Assembly: GCF_001280015.1 (NCBI RefSeq)
Contig: NZ_LGDV01000001.1
Coordinates: 248,001-312,000 of the forward strand
DNA: 64,000 nt
Direction of reading: 5' to 3'
From: Streptomyces sp. MMG1121
GTDB lineage: Bacteria > Actinomycetota > Actinomycetes > Streptomycetales > Streptomycetaceae
The translations under genes were made by a program, and so were the position numbers. Under the pieces are notes generated by a model, which was not told where the DNA came from, ran no database searches, and saw nothing but the letters and a program-made list of their open reading frames with translations. Below are positions 8,822-17,468 of this stretch, in pieces. Every line of letters starts with the position of its first letter. The stretch's first letter is position 1.

Positions 8822-9619
8822 GTGAGTGGACTGCGGTTCGTCCGCATGGGGTTCGGTGCGGATGCCGTCGAGTACCAGGAGGCGTGGGACGAGCAGCGCC
8901 GGGTGCACGCGGCCCGGTTCGCCGACGAGGTCCCGGACTCCGTACTCCTCCTGGAGCACCCCCCGGTGTACACGGCCGGCCGCCGTACCGAGGACAGCGA
9001 GCGTCCGCTGGACGGCACCCCGGTCGTCGACGTGGACCGCGGCGGCAAGATCACCTGGCACGGCCCGGGCCAGCTGGTGGGCTACCCGATCCAGAAGCTG
9101 CCGCGCCCGGTGGACGTGGTCGCGCATCTGCGCCGCCTCGAGGAGGCGATGATCCGGGTGTGCGCCGAGTTCGGCGTCGAGACCTCGCGCGTCGAGGGCC
9201 GCGCCGGCGTCTGGGTCCTCGGCGACCCCGTCGAGCGGCGTCCGGCGTTCGGCGGACTCACGCTGGACTTCGACCCGCGCGCGAACGACCCCGAGTTCGA
9301 CCCCCGGCTCAACGGCCCCGAGTACGCCCCCTCGAACGCGGGCCAGCGCCGCGAGGACCGCAAGATCTGCGCCATGGGCATCCGCGTCGCCAAGGGCGTC
9401 ACGATGCACGGCTTCGCGCTGAACGTGAACCCGGACACATCGAGCTTCGACAAGATCATCCCGTGTGGCATCCGCGACGCGGGCGTCACCTCCCTCTCGT
9501 ACGAACTCGGCCGCGAGGTCACCATCGACGAGGTGCTGCCCATCGCCGAGAAGCACCTGAAGGACGTCCTGGAGAACGCGGACCTCAAGCCCCGGGTGAT
9601 CGAGAAGACCTCCGTCTGA
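8822..9619 (+). CDS. lipB: Octanoyl-[acyl-carrier protein]-protein N-octanoyltransferase LipB
   Basis: LipB moves the octanoyl group from acyl carrier protein to lipoyl domains of 2-oxoacid dehydrogenases and GcvH. The 265-residue protein shows [15 protein letters not shown], then [14 protein letters not shown], the catalytic pair Lys181 (KICAMGIRV) and Cys215 ([13 protein letters not shown]), and [11 protein letters not shown] 8822 is chosen because GGGAGG sits about 8 bases upstream and the protein then begins [12 protein letters not shown] as in other actinomycetes; the frame is open up to 8759. lipA follows after 107 bases. Confidence 0.95.
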   Translation: MSGLRFVRMGFGADAVEYQEAWDEQRRVHAARFADEVPDSVLLLEHPPVYTAGRRTEDSERPLDGTPVVDVDRGGKITWHGPGQLVGYPIQKLPRPVDVVAHLRRLEEAMIRVCAEFGVETSRVEGRAGVWVLGDPVERRPAFGGLTLDFDPRANDPEFDPRLNGPEYAPSNAGQRREDRKICAMGIRVAKGVTMHGFALNVNPDTSSFDKIIPCGIRDAGVTSLSYELGREVTIDEVLPIAEKHLKDVLENADLKPRVIEKTSV

Positions 9620-9627
9620 ATCGGGAA

Positions 9628-9669
9628 TGCGCCCTGCATCCGCGAGGTTGGCCTCAGCGGCAGGGCGCA
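9628..9669. terminator. Hairpin in the lipB-lipA gap
   Basis: Perfect 10-base arms TGCGCCCTGC (9628-9637) and GCAGGGCGCA (9660-9669) with a 22-base loop start 8 bases after the lipB stop. A second small hairpin, GGCGTAC/GTACGCC, lies at 9679-9698 before lipA. They may terminate or attenuate lipB transcription, or protect lipB mRNA. There is no U-tract. Confidence 0.45.
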
Positions 9670-9726
9670 ATCTGCACGGGCGTACCCTGATGTACGCCGA
9701 GGAATCAAAGCTTTAGGGAGCCGGTC

Positions 9727-10692
9727 GTGTCCGCAGTCGCACCCGACGGACGCAAGATGCTGCGCCTGGAGGTCCGCAACAGCCAGACCCCCATCGAGCG
9801 CAAGCCCGAGTGGATCAAGACCCGGGCGAAAATGGGTCCCGAGTACACGAAGATGCAGAACCTCGTGAAGAGCGAGGGCCTGCACACGGTCTGCCAGGAA
9901 GCCGGCTGCCCGAACATCTACGAGTGCTGGGAGGACCGCGAGGCGACCTTCCTCATCGGCGGTGACCAGTGCACCCGGCGCTGCGACTTCTGCCAGATCG
10001 ACACCGGCAAGCCCGAGGCGCTGGACCGGGACGAGCCGCGCCGCGTCGGCGAGTCCGTGGTCACGATGGACCTGAACTACGCCACCATCACCGGCGTCGC
10101 CCGCGACGACCTGGAGGACGGCGGCGCCTGGCTGTACGCCGAGACCGTGCGCCAGATCCACCGGCAGACGGCGGAGCGCGAGGACGGCCGTACGAAGGTC
10201 GAGCTGCTGGCCCCCGACTTCAACGCGGTTCCCGAGCAGCTGGCCGAGGTCTTCGAGTCGCGCCCCGAGGTCTTCGCGCACAACGTCGAGACGGTTCCGC
10301 GGATCTTCAAGCGCATCCGCCCCGGCTTCCGCTACGAGCGCTCGCTGAAGGTCATCACCGAGGCCCGCGACTTCGGCCTGGTCACCAAGTCGAACCTGAT
10401 CCTCGGCATGGGCGAGACCCGCGAGGAGGTCGGCGAGGCGCTCCGGCAGCTGCACGACGCGGGTTGCGAGCTGGTGACCATCACCCAGTACCTGCGCCCC
10501 TCCGTCCGGCACCACCCGGTCGAGCGCTGGGTCAAGCCGCAGGAGTTCGTGGAGCTGAAGGAGGAGGCCGAGCAGATCGGCTTCTCCGGTGTGATGTCCG
10601 GCCCGCTGGTGCGGTCCTCGTACCGGGCCGGGCGCCTGTACCGGATGGCGATCGAGAAGCGCGGTACGTACATCGCCACACAGGCGGTGTGA
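9727..10692 (+). CDS. lipA: Lipoyl synthase LipA
   Basis: A radical-SAM enzyme that inserts two sulfurs into protein-bound octanoate after LipB. The 321-residue protein has the auxiliary-cluster cysteines Cys56, Cys61 and Cys67 ([12 protein letters not shown]) and the radical-SAM CxxxCxxC at Cys82, Cys86 and Cys89 (CTRRCDFC). The C-terminal RSSYRAG contains the conserved serine that ligates the auxiliary cluster. Length is normal for the family. GTG start with AGGGAG 6 bases upstream. Probably expressed with lipB but also from sequences in the 107-base gap. Confidence 0.97.
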   Translation: MSAVAPDGRKMLRLEVRNSQTPIERKPEWIKTRAKMGPEYTKMQNLVKSEGLHTVCQEAGCPNIYECWEDREATFLIGGDQCTRRCDFCQIDTGKPEALDRDEPRRVGESVVTMDLNYATITGVARDDLEDGGAWLYAETVRQIHRQTAEREDGRTKVELLAPDFNAVPEQLAEVFESRPEVFAHNVETVPRIFKRIRPGFRYERSLKVITEARDFGLVTKSNLILGMGETREEVGEALRQLHDAGCELVTITQYLRPSVRHHPVERWVKPQEFVELKEEAEQIGFSGVMSGPLVRSSYRAGRLYRMAIEKRGTYIATQAV

Positions 10693-10926
10693 CCACGCGC
10701 GTGTGAATTCACGCACAAGCAATTACCGGCCAGTAATGGCCGAGCCGACGCGGTCCTGACCGTCCTCGCTGATGAGGGCGTTCGTCAGGGCCGCGTCATC
10801 GTTCGGGCGCTCCGCATCAAGGTTTCATTGGCGTTTGACCGGTCGGTCACGCCCTGGTAACACCAAACAGTGACTCTGGTATCACGCCCCGTACACCACC
10901 CGCCGCCCCGAGGGGGGACCTCGAAC

Positions 10927-11124
10927 ATGCAGGCCGCGCCCGTACGCGCCACCGCCATCCCGTCCTTCACCGACGCCCTGCGCGCCGTCGAGTCCCTGCT
11001 CATGAGCGGCGGCCAGCGCACCGCCCGCCGCAACGCCTGGACCTCCGTGCTGGAGGACCGCCGCCGTGCCAAGGACCGGGTCGAGGCGCAGCGCGTCCTG
11101 GAGCAGGCCGCGGGCCGCTCCTGA
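10927..11124 (+). CDS. Small conserved hypothetical protein
   Basis: A 65-residue basic protein beginning MQAAPVRATAIPSFTDALRAVE and ending in a Arg-rich helix (EDRRRAKDRVEAQRVLEQA). The ATG at 10927 has GAGGGGGG about 10 bases upstream, better than the GTG at 10870 that would extend it. It lies between lipA and the DUF4191 gene, with 60 bases to the latter. I recall a similar short gene at this place in other Streptomyces. No domain recognised; the helical, charged makeup could suit a small binding protein. Confidence 0.6.
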   Translation: MQAAPVRATAIPSFTDALRAVESLLMSGGQRTARRNAWTSVLEDRRRAKDRVEAQRVLEQAAGRS

Positions 11125-11184
11125 GGCCCGCCGCCGCGGACACTGCCGTCGTCGGCACTCCCGCGGACACGTAGACTTCGTGCC

Positions 11185-11874
11185 ATGGCGAGGAAGGAAA
11201 CCGCGGCGGACGCCGCGAACGCAGGGCGACTGAAGCAGATCGCCCTCACGTACAAGATGACCCGCAAGGCCGACAAGAAGATCGGTCTTGTACTCGCGGC
11301 CGTCGGCATCGGCACTCTCGTTGTCTTCCTCGCGATCGGTTTCTTGATCGGTCATCCGGTCTATCTGGGCATCTTCGGCCTGCTGATCGGTGTGCTGGCA
11401 GCGGCGATCGTGTTCGGCCGCCGCGCCGAGCGCGCCGCCTTCGGCCAGATGGAGGGCCAGCCGGGTGCCGCGGCCGCCGTGCTGGACAACATCGGCCGGG
11501 GCTGGACGACCACTCCGGCGGTGGCGATGAACCGCAGCCAGGACGTGGTGCACCGCGCGGTCGGCAAGGCCGGCATCGTGCTGGTCGCCGAGGGCAACCC
11601 GAACCGGGTGAAGAGCCTGCTGGCCGCCGAGAAGAAGAAGATGAACCGCGTGGTGGCGGACGTCCCGGTGCACGACGTCATCGTGGGCACCGGTGAGGGA
11701 CAGGTCGAGCTGAAGAAGCTGCGCACGACCATGCTCAAGTTCCCGCGCGTGCTGACCGGCCCCCAGGTGACGACCACCAACGACCGGCTGCGTGCCATGG
11801 GCGACCTCATGAGCAACATGCCGCTGCCGAAGGGGCCCATGCCCAAGGGCATGCGCATGCCGAAGGGCCGCTGA
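11185..11874 (+). CDS. DUF4191 integral membrane protein
   Basis: A 229-residue protein. A basic N-terminus (RLKQIALTYKMTRKADKKI) precedes two closely spaced membrane helices at about residues 33-75 (GLVLAAVGIGTLVVFLAIGFL and VYLGIFGLLIGVLAAAIV). A cytoplasmic domain then continues with NPNRVKSLLAAEKKKMNR and a Met/Pro/Lys-rich tail. This matches DUF4191, conserved next to lipA in actinobacteria (from memory). The function is unknown. It is 28 bases from the end of the convergent flavin reductase gene. Confidence 0.85.
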   Translation: MARKETAADAANAGRLKQIALTYKMTRKADKKIGLVLAAVGIGTLVVFLAIGFLIGHPVYLGIFGLLIGVLAAAIVFGRRAERAAFGQMEGQPGAAAAVLDNIGRGWTTTPAVAMNRSQDVVHRAVGKAGIVLVAEGNPNRVKSLLAAEKKKMNRVVADVPVHDVIVGTGEGQVELKKLRTTMLKFPRVLTGPQVTTTNDRLRAMGDLMSNMPLPKGPMPKGMRMPKGR

Positions 11875-11902
11875 GGCTCGTGGTCCCCTGCGGGCGGCCC
11901 CG

Positions 11903-12403
11903 TCAGGGCAGCGCCCGGAACTCCCGCTCGCAGTAGACCATCGGCGACCCCTCGCCCAGCCGCACCCCCGTTACCCGGCCGATCAGGATCGTGTGATCCC
12001 CGGCCGGGTAACGCGCGTATGCGGCACAGTCCAGCTGCACCGGCGCCTGCCACACCGTCGGCAGCCCCGCCGAGTTCGGCTGCAGCAGGCCGTCGGAGAA
12101 CTTGTCCGCGCCCTTGGTGGCGAACCGCAGCGCCAGATGCTGGTGCTCCGGGGCCAGCACGCTGACCGCGAAGTGGTCGCAGCGCGCGAAGACGACCGCC
12201 GAGTCGGCCGCGTCCGCCAGGCACACCAGGACCAGCGGCGGTTCCAGCGAGACCGAGCAGAAGGAACTGGCCGTGAAGCCGCGCGGGGTGCCGTCCTCGC
12301 ACTGCGCGGTCACCACCACCACACCCGACGGATAGCGCGCCATGGCGTCGCGGAACTCCTCGGGGGTCACCCCCGCCGTCATCACATCCTGGCCATCGGT
12401 CAT
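11903..12403 (-). CDS. Flavin reductase family protein
   Basis: A 166-residue FMN-binding split-barrel protein of the flavin reductase-like family. The RYPSGVVVVTA start of the fold, the GFTASSFCSVSLEPPLVLVCL flavin-binding block, and HFAVSVLAPEHQHLALRFA are all present, with GDHTILIGRVTGV near the end. Such proteins supply reduced FMN or FAD to monooxygenases or act alone on flavins. ATG 12403 is chosen since the conserved domain begins soon after; the frame is open to 12649. No partner oxygenase is adjacent. Confidence 0.85.
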   Translation of the reverse strand: MTDGQDVMTAGVTPEEFRDAMARYPSGVVVVTAQCEDGTPRGFTASSFCSVSLEPPLVLVCLADAADSAVVFARCDHFAVSVLAPEHQHLALRFATKGADKFSDGLLQPNSAGLPTVWQAPVQLDCAAYARYPAGDHTILIGRVTGVRLGEGSPMVYCEREFRALP

Positions 12404-12979
12404 ACGCGCACCACCTGTCCCGCGAAGTCCGGCCCGGCTGGGCCCGGCACGGCGACCGTGCGTGTGCGGCCCGTCACCGTACCGATCAGGACCGACTATG
12501 CCGCCGCCGCGGGCACCGGGCAACCAGAGAGGGCCCGGGCAGGCGCCGGGGCGGTCAGTGTGCCGGTACGGCGTTCTCGGCGCCGAGCGCCCGGGCGCCG
12601 TGGGCGCCGCGCCGCAGGTCTCGAGGGACGGGGCCACGTGCGACGCCACCGTGTCGATGTCCCGCCGCGACCACTGGACGGGGTCGGACGCGAAGTGCCC
12701 CGAGGTCCCCGTGGCACGGAAGAGACGTTTGCAGCAGCTCGACCGGGCGCGTGGCGCCTGCGGCAGGACTGGACGCGTGCCGACCGCGGCGGGCCCGGGC
12801 GAGGGGCGCGGGGTGCGGGCCGGGCCCGGGCGTGGGGCAGCGGCGGACTCAGGGACGCCCCGACGCCGGGTGGAGCCGGGCCCGGGTGGGTCAGACGGGG
12901 GTCGGGCGCGTCAGGTGTGTGGCTCGGATGCGTACTTCGCTTGCGTGTGGCCCAGATGCGTGCTTCGCGTGCGTGTGGC
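12404..12979. other. Intergenic stretch without a supported gene
   Basis: No reading frame here shows recognisable protein sequence; the open frames on both strands are Arg/Ala/Gly/Pro-rich and look like GC-driven noise. The only structure seen is the 28-base tandem repeat at its right end. Confidence 0.6.
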
Positions 12980-12998
12980 TCAGATGCGTACTTCGACG
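12915..12998. repeat. Three tandem 28-base repeats covering the end of the RDD gene
   Basis: Copies at 12915-12942, 12943-12970 and 12971-12998 share the core GTGTGGCYCRGATGCGTRCTTCG. The third copy contains the last codons and stop of the RDD gene on the minus strand (V-E-V-R-I-stop). The other two are duplicates placed downstream of it, so the gene's 3' end has been copied in tandem. Confidence 0.8.
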
Positions 12999-13447
12999 GT
13001 CTTCGCGAGCCGGTCGTGCAGGCCGCGGCCGTCGCGGTCCCAGACCAGCGCGGGGATGGCGAGGCACAGCAGGATCGTGCGCACCAGCGCGCGTACCGGG
13101 CTGACCACGCCGGTCTCCAGCGCCACGACCCGGATGCCGAACAGGCGCTTGCCCGGGGTGAAGCCGACCGTGCCGACGGTCAGGGCGCTCAGGACGAAGA
13201 AGACGCCGAGGGACCAGTTGCTGGTCGCCTGGCTGTAGCCGTGGGTGATCAGGCCGTATGCGATCAAGACGCACAGCGCCCAGTCCACGGCGAGCGCGCC
13301 GAGGCGCCGGCCGGGCCGTGCGATCGAGTTCGGCCCGTCCTCGGGCAGGCCGAGCTGTTCACCCCGGTAACCGAAGTCGGCACCGGCGTCTTCCATGGCC
13401 TCGCGGGGCCCGGAGAGCCATGATCCGATGACACGCCTGTTGTCCAC
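12980..13447 (-). CDS. RDD-family membrane protein
   Basis: A 155-residue protein with an acidic cytoplasmic N-terminus (about 55 residues, DFGYRGEQLGLPEDGP) followed by the RDD domain: three hydrophobic helices with GRRLGALAVDWALC, then TVGTVGFTPGKRLFGIRV and WDRDGRGLHDRLAKT. The Arg-Asp-Asp pattern of the family is partly kept. GTG 13447 gives the start VDNRRVIGSWLSGPR that I recall from homologues beside glnA; an earlier start at 13474 is possible. It is divergent from glnA, sharing its regulatory region. Confidence 0.85.
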   Translation of the reverse strand: MDNRRVIGSWLSGPREAMEDAGADFGYRGEQLGLPEDGPNSIARPGRRLGALAVDWALCVLIAYGLITHGYSQATSNWSLGVFFVLSALTVGTVGFTPGKRLFGIRVVALETGVVSPVRALVRTILLCLAIPALVWDRDGRGLHDRLAKTVEVRI

Positions 13448-13522
13448 CCGTAAACGGTACTGCGCCCGGTCCACGGCCCTACGCCGAGGGGTGTGTCGGG
13501 GCTACGGTGGACCCGTGGCCGG

Positions 13523-13560
13523 TTAACTTCTGCGAAACAAACGGGTCACGCCCGAGAAAT
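13523..13560 (+). promoter_or_regulatory. GlnR-binding box upstream of glnA
   Basis: Four pentamers occur with exact 6-base spacing: TTAAC (13523-13527), GAAAC (13534-13538), GTCAC (13545-13549) and GAAAT (13556-13560). This matches the Streptomyces GlnR arrangement of alternating a- and b-sites (gTnAC-n6-GaAAC). It lies 98 bases before the glnA ATG, where GlnR activates glnA in nitrogen limitation. Confidence 0.85.
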
Positions 13561-13657
13561 CACCCGTCCCTAGGGTCGAGACCAGCGTGTGCCACCGCAC
13601 TGGCCGCACGAACGATCTACCACCCCGGCGAGGACGGTCGGGAGTAGGAGGAGCTGG

Positions 13658-15067
13658 ATGTTCCAGAACGCCGACGAGGCCAAGAAGTTCATCGCGGACG
13701 AGGACGTCAAGTTCGTCGACGTCCGGTTCTGCGACCTGCCGGGCGTCATGCAGCACTTCACGGTGCCCGTCGAGGCGTTCGACCCCGACGAGGAGCTGGC
13801 CTTCGACGGATCGTCGATCCGTGGTTTCCAGGCCATCCACGAGTCCGACATGGCGCTGCGCGCCGACCTGTCCACGGCTCGGGTCGACCCGTTCCGCCGC
13901 GACAAGACGCTGAACATCAACTTCTTCATCCACGACCCGATCACGGGCGAGCAGTACTCCCGTGACCCGCGCAACGTGGCCAAGAAGGCCGAGGCCTACC
14001 TCGCGTCGACCGGTATCGCGGACACCGCGTACTTCGGTCCCGAGGCCGAGTTCTACGTCTTCGACTCCGTCCGCTTCGCGACCACCGCGAACGAGTCCTT
14101 CTACCACATCGACTCCGAAGCGGGTGCCTGGAACACCGGCGCCCTCGAGGACAACCGCGGCTACAAGGTCCGCTACAAGGGCGGCTACTTCCCGGTCCCG
14201 CCGGTCGACCACTTCGCCGACCTGCGTGCCGAGATCTCCCTGGAGCTGGAGAAGAACGGCCTGAAGGTCGAGCGTCAGCACCACGAGGTGGGCACCGCCG
14301 GCCAGGCCGAGATCAACTACAAGTTCAACACGCTGCTCGCCGCCGCCGACGACCTCCAGCTCTTCAAGTACATCGTGAAGAACGTGGCCTGGCGCAACGG
14401 CAAGACCGCGACCTTCATGCCGAAGCCGATCTTCGGCGACAACGGCTCGGGCATGCACGTGCACCAGTCGCTGTGGAGCAACGGCGACCCGCTGTTCTAC
14501 GACGAGGCCGGCTACGCGGGCCTGTCGGACATGGCCCGCTACTACATCGGCGGCATCCTCAAGCACGCCCCGTCGCTGCTGGCCTTCACCAACCCGACGG
14601 TGAACTCGTACCACCGTCTGGTGCCGGGCTTCGAGGCGCCGATCAACCTGGTGTACTCGCAGCGCAACCGCTCCGCGGCCATGCGCATCCCGATCACCGG
14701 CTCCAACCCGAAGGCCAAGCGCGTCGAGTTCCGCGCGCCCGACTCCTCCGGCAACCCGTACCTCGCCTTCTCGGCCCTGCTCCTCGCGGGTCTGGACGGC
14801 ATCAAGAACAAGATCGAGCCGGCCGAGCCGATCGACAAGGACCTGTACGAGCTGGCTCCCGAGGAGCACGCGAACGTCGCCCAGGTCCCGACCTCGCTGC
14901 CGGCCGTCCTCGACTCGCTCGAGGCCGACCACGAGTTCCTCCTCCAGGGCGACGTGTTCACGCCGGACCTGATCGAGACCTGGATCGACTTCAAGCGCAC
15001 CAACGAGATCGCGCCGCTGCAGCTGCGTCCGCACCCGCACGAGTTCGAGCTCTACTTCGACGTGTGA
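13658..15067 (+). CDS. glnA: Glutamine synthetase type I
   Basis: GlnA makes glutamine from glutamate, ammonia and ATP as a cytoplasmic dodecamer. The 469-residue protein shows the N-terminal [18 protein letters not shown], then FDGSSIRGF, the PEAEFYVFD metal-site block, and [12 protein letters not shown]. The adenylylation tyrosine is Tyr397 (DLYELAPEE), so it should be a target of the GlnE encoded at 52 kb. ATG 13658 follows AGGAGGAGC; the frame is open upstream to 13589 but the family starts at [13 protein letters not shown] GlnR box lies upstream and a long hairpin downstream. Confidence 0.98.
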   Translation: MFQNADEAKKFIADEDVKFVDVRFCDLPGVMQHFTVPVEAFDPDEELAFDGSSIRGFQAIHESDMALRADLSTARVDPFRRDKTLNINFFIHDPITGEQYSRDPRNVAKKAEAYLASTGIADTAYFGPEAEFYVFDSVRFATTANESFYHIDSEAGAWNTGALEDNRGYKVRYKGGYFPVPPVDHFADLRAEISLELEKNGLKVERQHHEVGTAGQAEINYKFNTLLAAADDLQLFKYIVKNVAWRNGKTATFMPKPIFGDNGSGMHVHQSLWSNGDPLFYDEAGYAGLSDMARYYIGGILKHAPSLLAFTNPTVNSYHRLVPGFEAPINLVYSQRNRSAAMRIPITGSNPKAKRVEFRAPDSSGNPYLAFSALLLAGLDGIKNKIEPAEPIDKDLYELAPEEHANVAQVPTSLPAVLDSLEADHEFLLQGDVFTPDLIETWIDFKRTNEIAPLQLRPHPHEFELYFDV

Positions 15068-15118
15068 CAGACCCGCCGGCCGCACGGCCCGCCTCTTGCG
15101 GCCCGGCGCGTGTTCCAC

Positions 15119-15181
15119 GACATGGGGAAACCCCTCGGCTCTCTTCGTGAAAAGGAGAGGACCGGGGGGTTTCCCCATGTC
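15119..15181. terminator. Strong bidirectional hairpin after glnA
   Basis: Perfect 16-base arms GACATGGGGAAACCCC (15119-15134) and its complement (15166-15181) enclose a second GC-rich stem (CGGCTCTCT with AGGAGAGGACCG). It sits between the convergent glnA and GlxA-type regulator genes and can serve both. Confidence 0.85.
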
Positions 15182-15233
15182 CGGGGGCCGGCGGCGGACG
15201 GTCACGGTCAGCGGAGCTCCTGTCGGCCCGCTG

Positions 15234-16223
15234 CTAGCCCCGGTGCCGGAAGCGGCTGCGATATTCCGTCGGGGTGGTGTCCAGGCGGCGGCGGAAGGCG
15301 CGGATCAGGGTGTCGGTCGTGTGGAAGCCGCAGGACGACGCCACGCGGTCGAGGGTGTCGTCCGTGGACTCCAGGCGGTTGCGGGCCGCCTCGACGCGGG
15401 CGGACTCGATGTAGGCGGCCGGGGTCATGTCGAGTTCCGTCTTGAACAGCCGGGTCAGCTGGCGCTCGCTGACGTGGGCCTGGGCGGCGAGGTCGGCGAC
15501 CGTGAGGCGGGTGGTGACGTGCTGGGCGACGTAGTGGCGCAGATCGTCCATGCGGCGGGTGGTCGAGACGGGCTCGATCGGGACGCTGAACTGGCTCTGG
15601 CCGCCCGGCCGCTTCAGGTACATCACCAGTTGCCGGGCCACGCGCAGCGCGACGGCCTCGCCGAAGTCCTCGGCGACCAGCGCGAGGGACAGATCGAGGC
15701 AGGCGGTGATGCCCGCGCCGGTCCACACCTTTCCGTCGCGCAGGAAGATCGGGTCGGCGTCGACCCGCACGGCCGGATGCTCGGCGGCCAGTTGCCGCGC
15801 GGTCGACCAGTGGGTCGTGGCGCGCTTGCCGTCGAGCAGCCCCGCGGCGGCGAGCAGGTGCGCGCCCACGCAGACGGAGGCGACGCGCCGGGAGCGGCCG
15901 GCGAGCGCGCGTACCCACCGGACCACGCCCTCGTCGGTGAGCGCCCGCACCCGGCGCTCGTCGTCGACCTCGACCGCGCCGGGCACCAGCAGGGTGTCGA
16001 TGCCGCGCCGGGCGGCGTCCTCGAAGGTGACGTCGGGCAGCACACGCACCCCGGCGGAGGTGGTGACGGGGTCCAGGGTCTCGGCGGCCAGGACGACCCG
16101 GCAGCCGGCCGCGTCGTCCGTCTCCCGGCGCAGCAGCGCGAACACCTCGGGCGGGCCGGTGACGTCGAGCAGATCGACGCCGTCGAAGAGGAGGACGACG
16201 ACGAGCCGTTCCCTGTGTTCCAT
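15234..16223 (-). CDS. GlxA-type AraC regulator with DJ-1/PfpI domain
   Basis: A 329-residue two-domain regulator. Residues about 5-175 form a DJ-1/PfpI amidotransferase-like domain (LLFDGVDLLDVTGPPEVF, then SVCVGAHLLAAAGLLDGKRATTHW shortened; the nucleophile-position Cys lies in VCVGA). The last 100 residues are an AraC helix-turn-helix (VADLAAQAHVSERQLTRLF and LDRVASSCGFHTTDTLIRAF). ATG 16223 has GAGGG close by; the frame is open to 16295. It is divergent from the isochorismatase-family gene, 98 bases apart, so that hydrolase is its likely target. Confidence 0.9.
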   Translation of the reverse strand: MEHRERLVVVLLFDGVDLLDVTGPPEVFALLRRETDDAAGCRVVLAAETLDPVTTSAGVRVLPDVTFEDAARRGIDTLLVPGAVEVDDERRVRALTDEGVVRWVRALAGRSRRVASVCVGAHLLAAAGLLDGKRATTHWSTARQLAAEHPAVRVDADPIFLRDGKVWTGAGITACLDLSLALVAEDFGEAVALRVARQLVMYLKRPGGQSQFSVPIEPVSTTRRMDDLRHYVAQHVTTRLTVADLAAQAHVSERQLTRLFKTELDMTPAAYIESARVEAARNRLESTDDTLDRVASSCGFHTTDTLIRAFRRRLDTTPTEYRSRFRHRG

Positions 16224-16321
16224 GTCCCTCGCCACACCCCTCACCGCCCCCCTCGCCGATGTCCGGATCTGCAAGTTACACGACATTGCCGCCATGCCGG
16301 GTCGCTCATAGCGTTGTGGTC

Positions 16322-16912
16322 ATGGCTACGACCACTCTGCGTGAACTCAACGGCTTCGATCAGACCCCGGCCTCGCTCGCCGGTGCGACGCTGATCCTCA
16401 TCGACTACCAGAACACCTACACCCAGGGCGTCATGGAACTGGCGGGCTGGGAGGCCGCCCTCGATGCCGGGGCCGATCTGCTGGCGCGGGCCCGGAGCGC
16501 GGGCGCGAAGATCGTGCACGTCGTCAACGACGGCGGCGAAGGCACGCCGTACGACATCCGTGCCGAGATCGGCGCGATCCACCCGAAGGTCGCCCCGGTC
16601 GAGGGCGAGCCGGTGGTCGTCAAGCAGGTGCCGAACGCGTTCCTGGACACCGATCTGGCCGACCACGTGGATGCCGCCGGGCACAAGGACGTGATCATCG
16701 CGGGCTTCATGACCCACATGTGCGTCGTCTTCACCGCCCAGGGCGCCTTCCTGCGCGGCAACCGGCCCACGGTCGTCGCCGACGCCTGCGCGACCCGGCC
16801 GCTCGAGTCCGCCGTCGCCGGGGTCTCCGCCGAACACCTCCACCACGGCGCGCTCGCGACGATCACGGACCTGTACGGCGTCGTCGTGCCGTCCGCCGCG
16901 TCGCTCTCCTGA
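16322..16912 (+). CDS. Isochorismatase-family cysteine hydrolase
   Basis: A 196-residue protein with the catalytic triad of the family: Asp in LILIDYQNTYTQG, Lys in VVKQVPNAF, and Cys in GFMTHMCVVFTA. The cis-peptide region just before the Cys is also typical. Family members hydrolyse isochorismate, nicotinamide, biuret or similar amides; the substrate is open here. ATG 16322 starts directly at the conserved domain. Divergent from a GlxA-type regulator that probably controls it. Confidence 0.88.
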   Translation: MATTTLRELNGFDQTPASLAGATLILIDYQNTYTQGVMELAGWEAALDAGADLLARARSAGAKIVHVVNDGGEGTPYDIRAEIGAIHPKVAPVEGEPVVVKQVPNAFLDTDLADHVDAAGHKDVIIAGFMTHMCVVFTAQGAFLRGNRPTVVADACATRPLESAVAGVSAEHLHHGALATITDLYGVVVPSAASLS

Positions 16913-16923
16913 CCGCCGCCCGG

Positions 16924-16967
16924 CCGGACACCCGCCGGTGCCCGGCCGGGCACCGGCGGGTGTCCGG
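16924..16967. terminator. Perfect 22-base inverted repeat
   Basis: Arms 16924-16945 and 16946-16967 are exact complements with no spacer (CCGGACACCC...GGGTGTCCGG), 11 bases after the isochorismatase-family stop. A likely intrinsic terminator of the U-tract-less type common in Streptomyces. Confidence 0.8.
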
Positions 16968-17055
16968 GGGCGTGCAACCTTTTCCGCTTTCCGGACTTCC
17001 TATTGTCGGGGGATCATCCTCCCTGACCCTGCCGGACGAGAGAGGTTGAACGGGG

Positions 17056-17307
17056 ATGACGGAACAGGACGACTGGGAGCGGGAGTTCGATCACCGGTGG
17101 GCGGAGTCCGCCGAACACAAGGAGCCCTCGGCCCGGGCCCGGATGCTCGCCGCCCGCTGGAAGGAGAGCCCGCCGGACCCGGCGCCCTTCCGCGGCGACC
17201 CGGACCCGGCGCCGCGCCGGGCGTCGTGGGCGTCGTGGGCCATGGTGATCGGATCCGTGGTCGCGGTGATGGCACTGATCGGGTTCATTCAGTTCCACTC
17301 CTCGTAG
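17056..17307 (+). CDS. Small single-pass membrane protein
   Basis: An 83-residue protein with a charged N-terminal half (DDWEREFDHRWAESAEHKE), a Pro-rich linker, and one hydrophobic segment at about residues 58-79 (WAMVIGSVVAVMALIGFIQF) next to the end. This is a tail-anchored or C-terminal-anchor layout. The ATG is preceded by GAGAGGTTGAACGGGG, an adequate ribosome site. No family recognised; similar small proteins are common in Streptomyces. Confidence 0.65.
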   Translation: MTEQDDWEREFDHRWAESAEHKEPSARARMLAARWKESPPDPAPFRGDPDPAPRRASWASWAMVIGSVVAVMALIGFIQFHSS

Positions 17308-17468
17308 CCCGGCCGGTTCCACTCCGCGCGGCGGCTTCACTCTTCGTGCCAGGGGCAGCGCTCACAGGTAGCTTTTGCTGCCCCTAGGGTCGTTCGGGAC
17401 CACTTCATGGGATTCGGCTGGTGCACACTGGACAGCGGGACGAGTGCCTGACTGCGGGGTGATGCAAG

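Noticed and set aside
10693..10926. Small palindromes after lipA (GCGTGTGAATTCACGC and nearby)
   Set aside because: Too short and imperfect to call a terminator or operator.
12915..12998. The 28-base repeats as a CRISPR array
   Set aside because: The units are directly adjacent with no spacers and one lies in a gene end.
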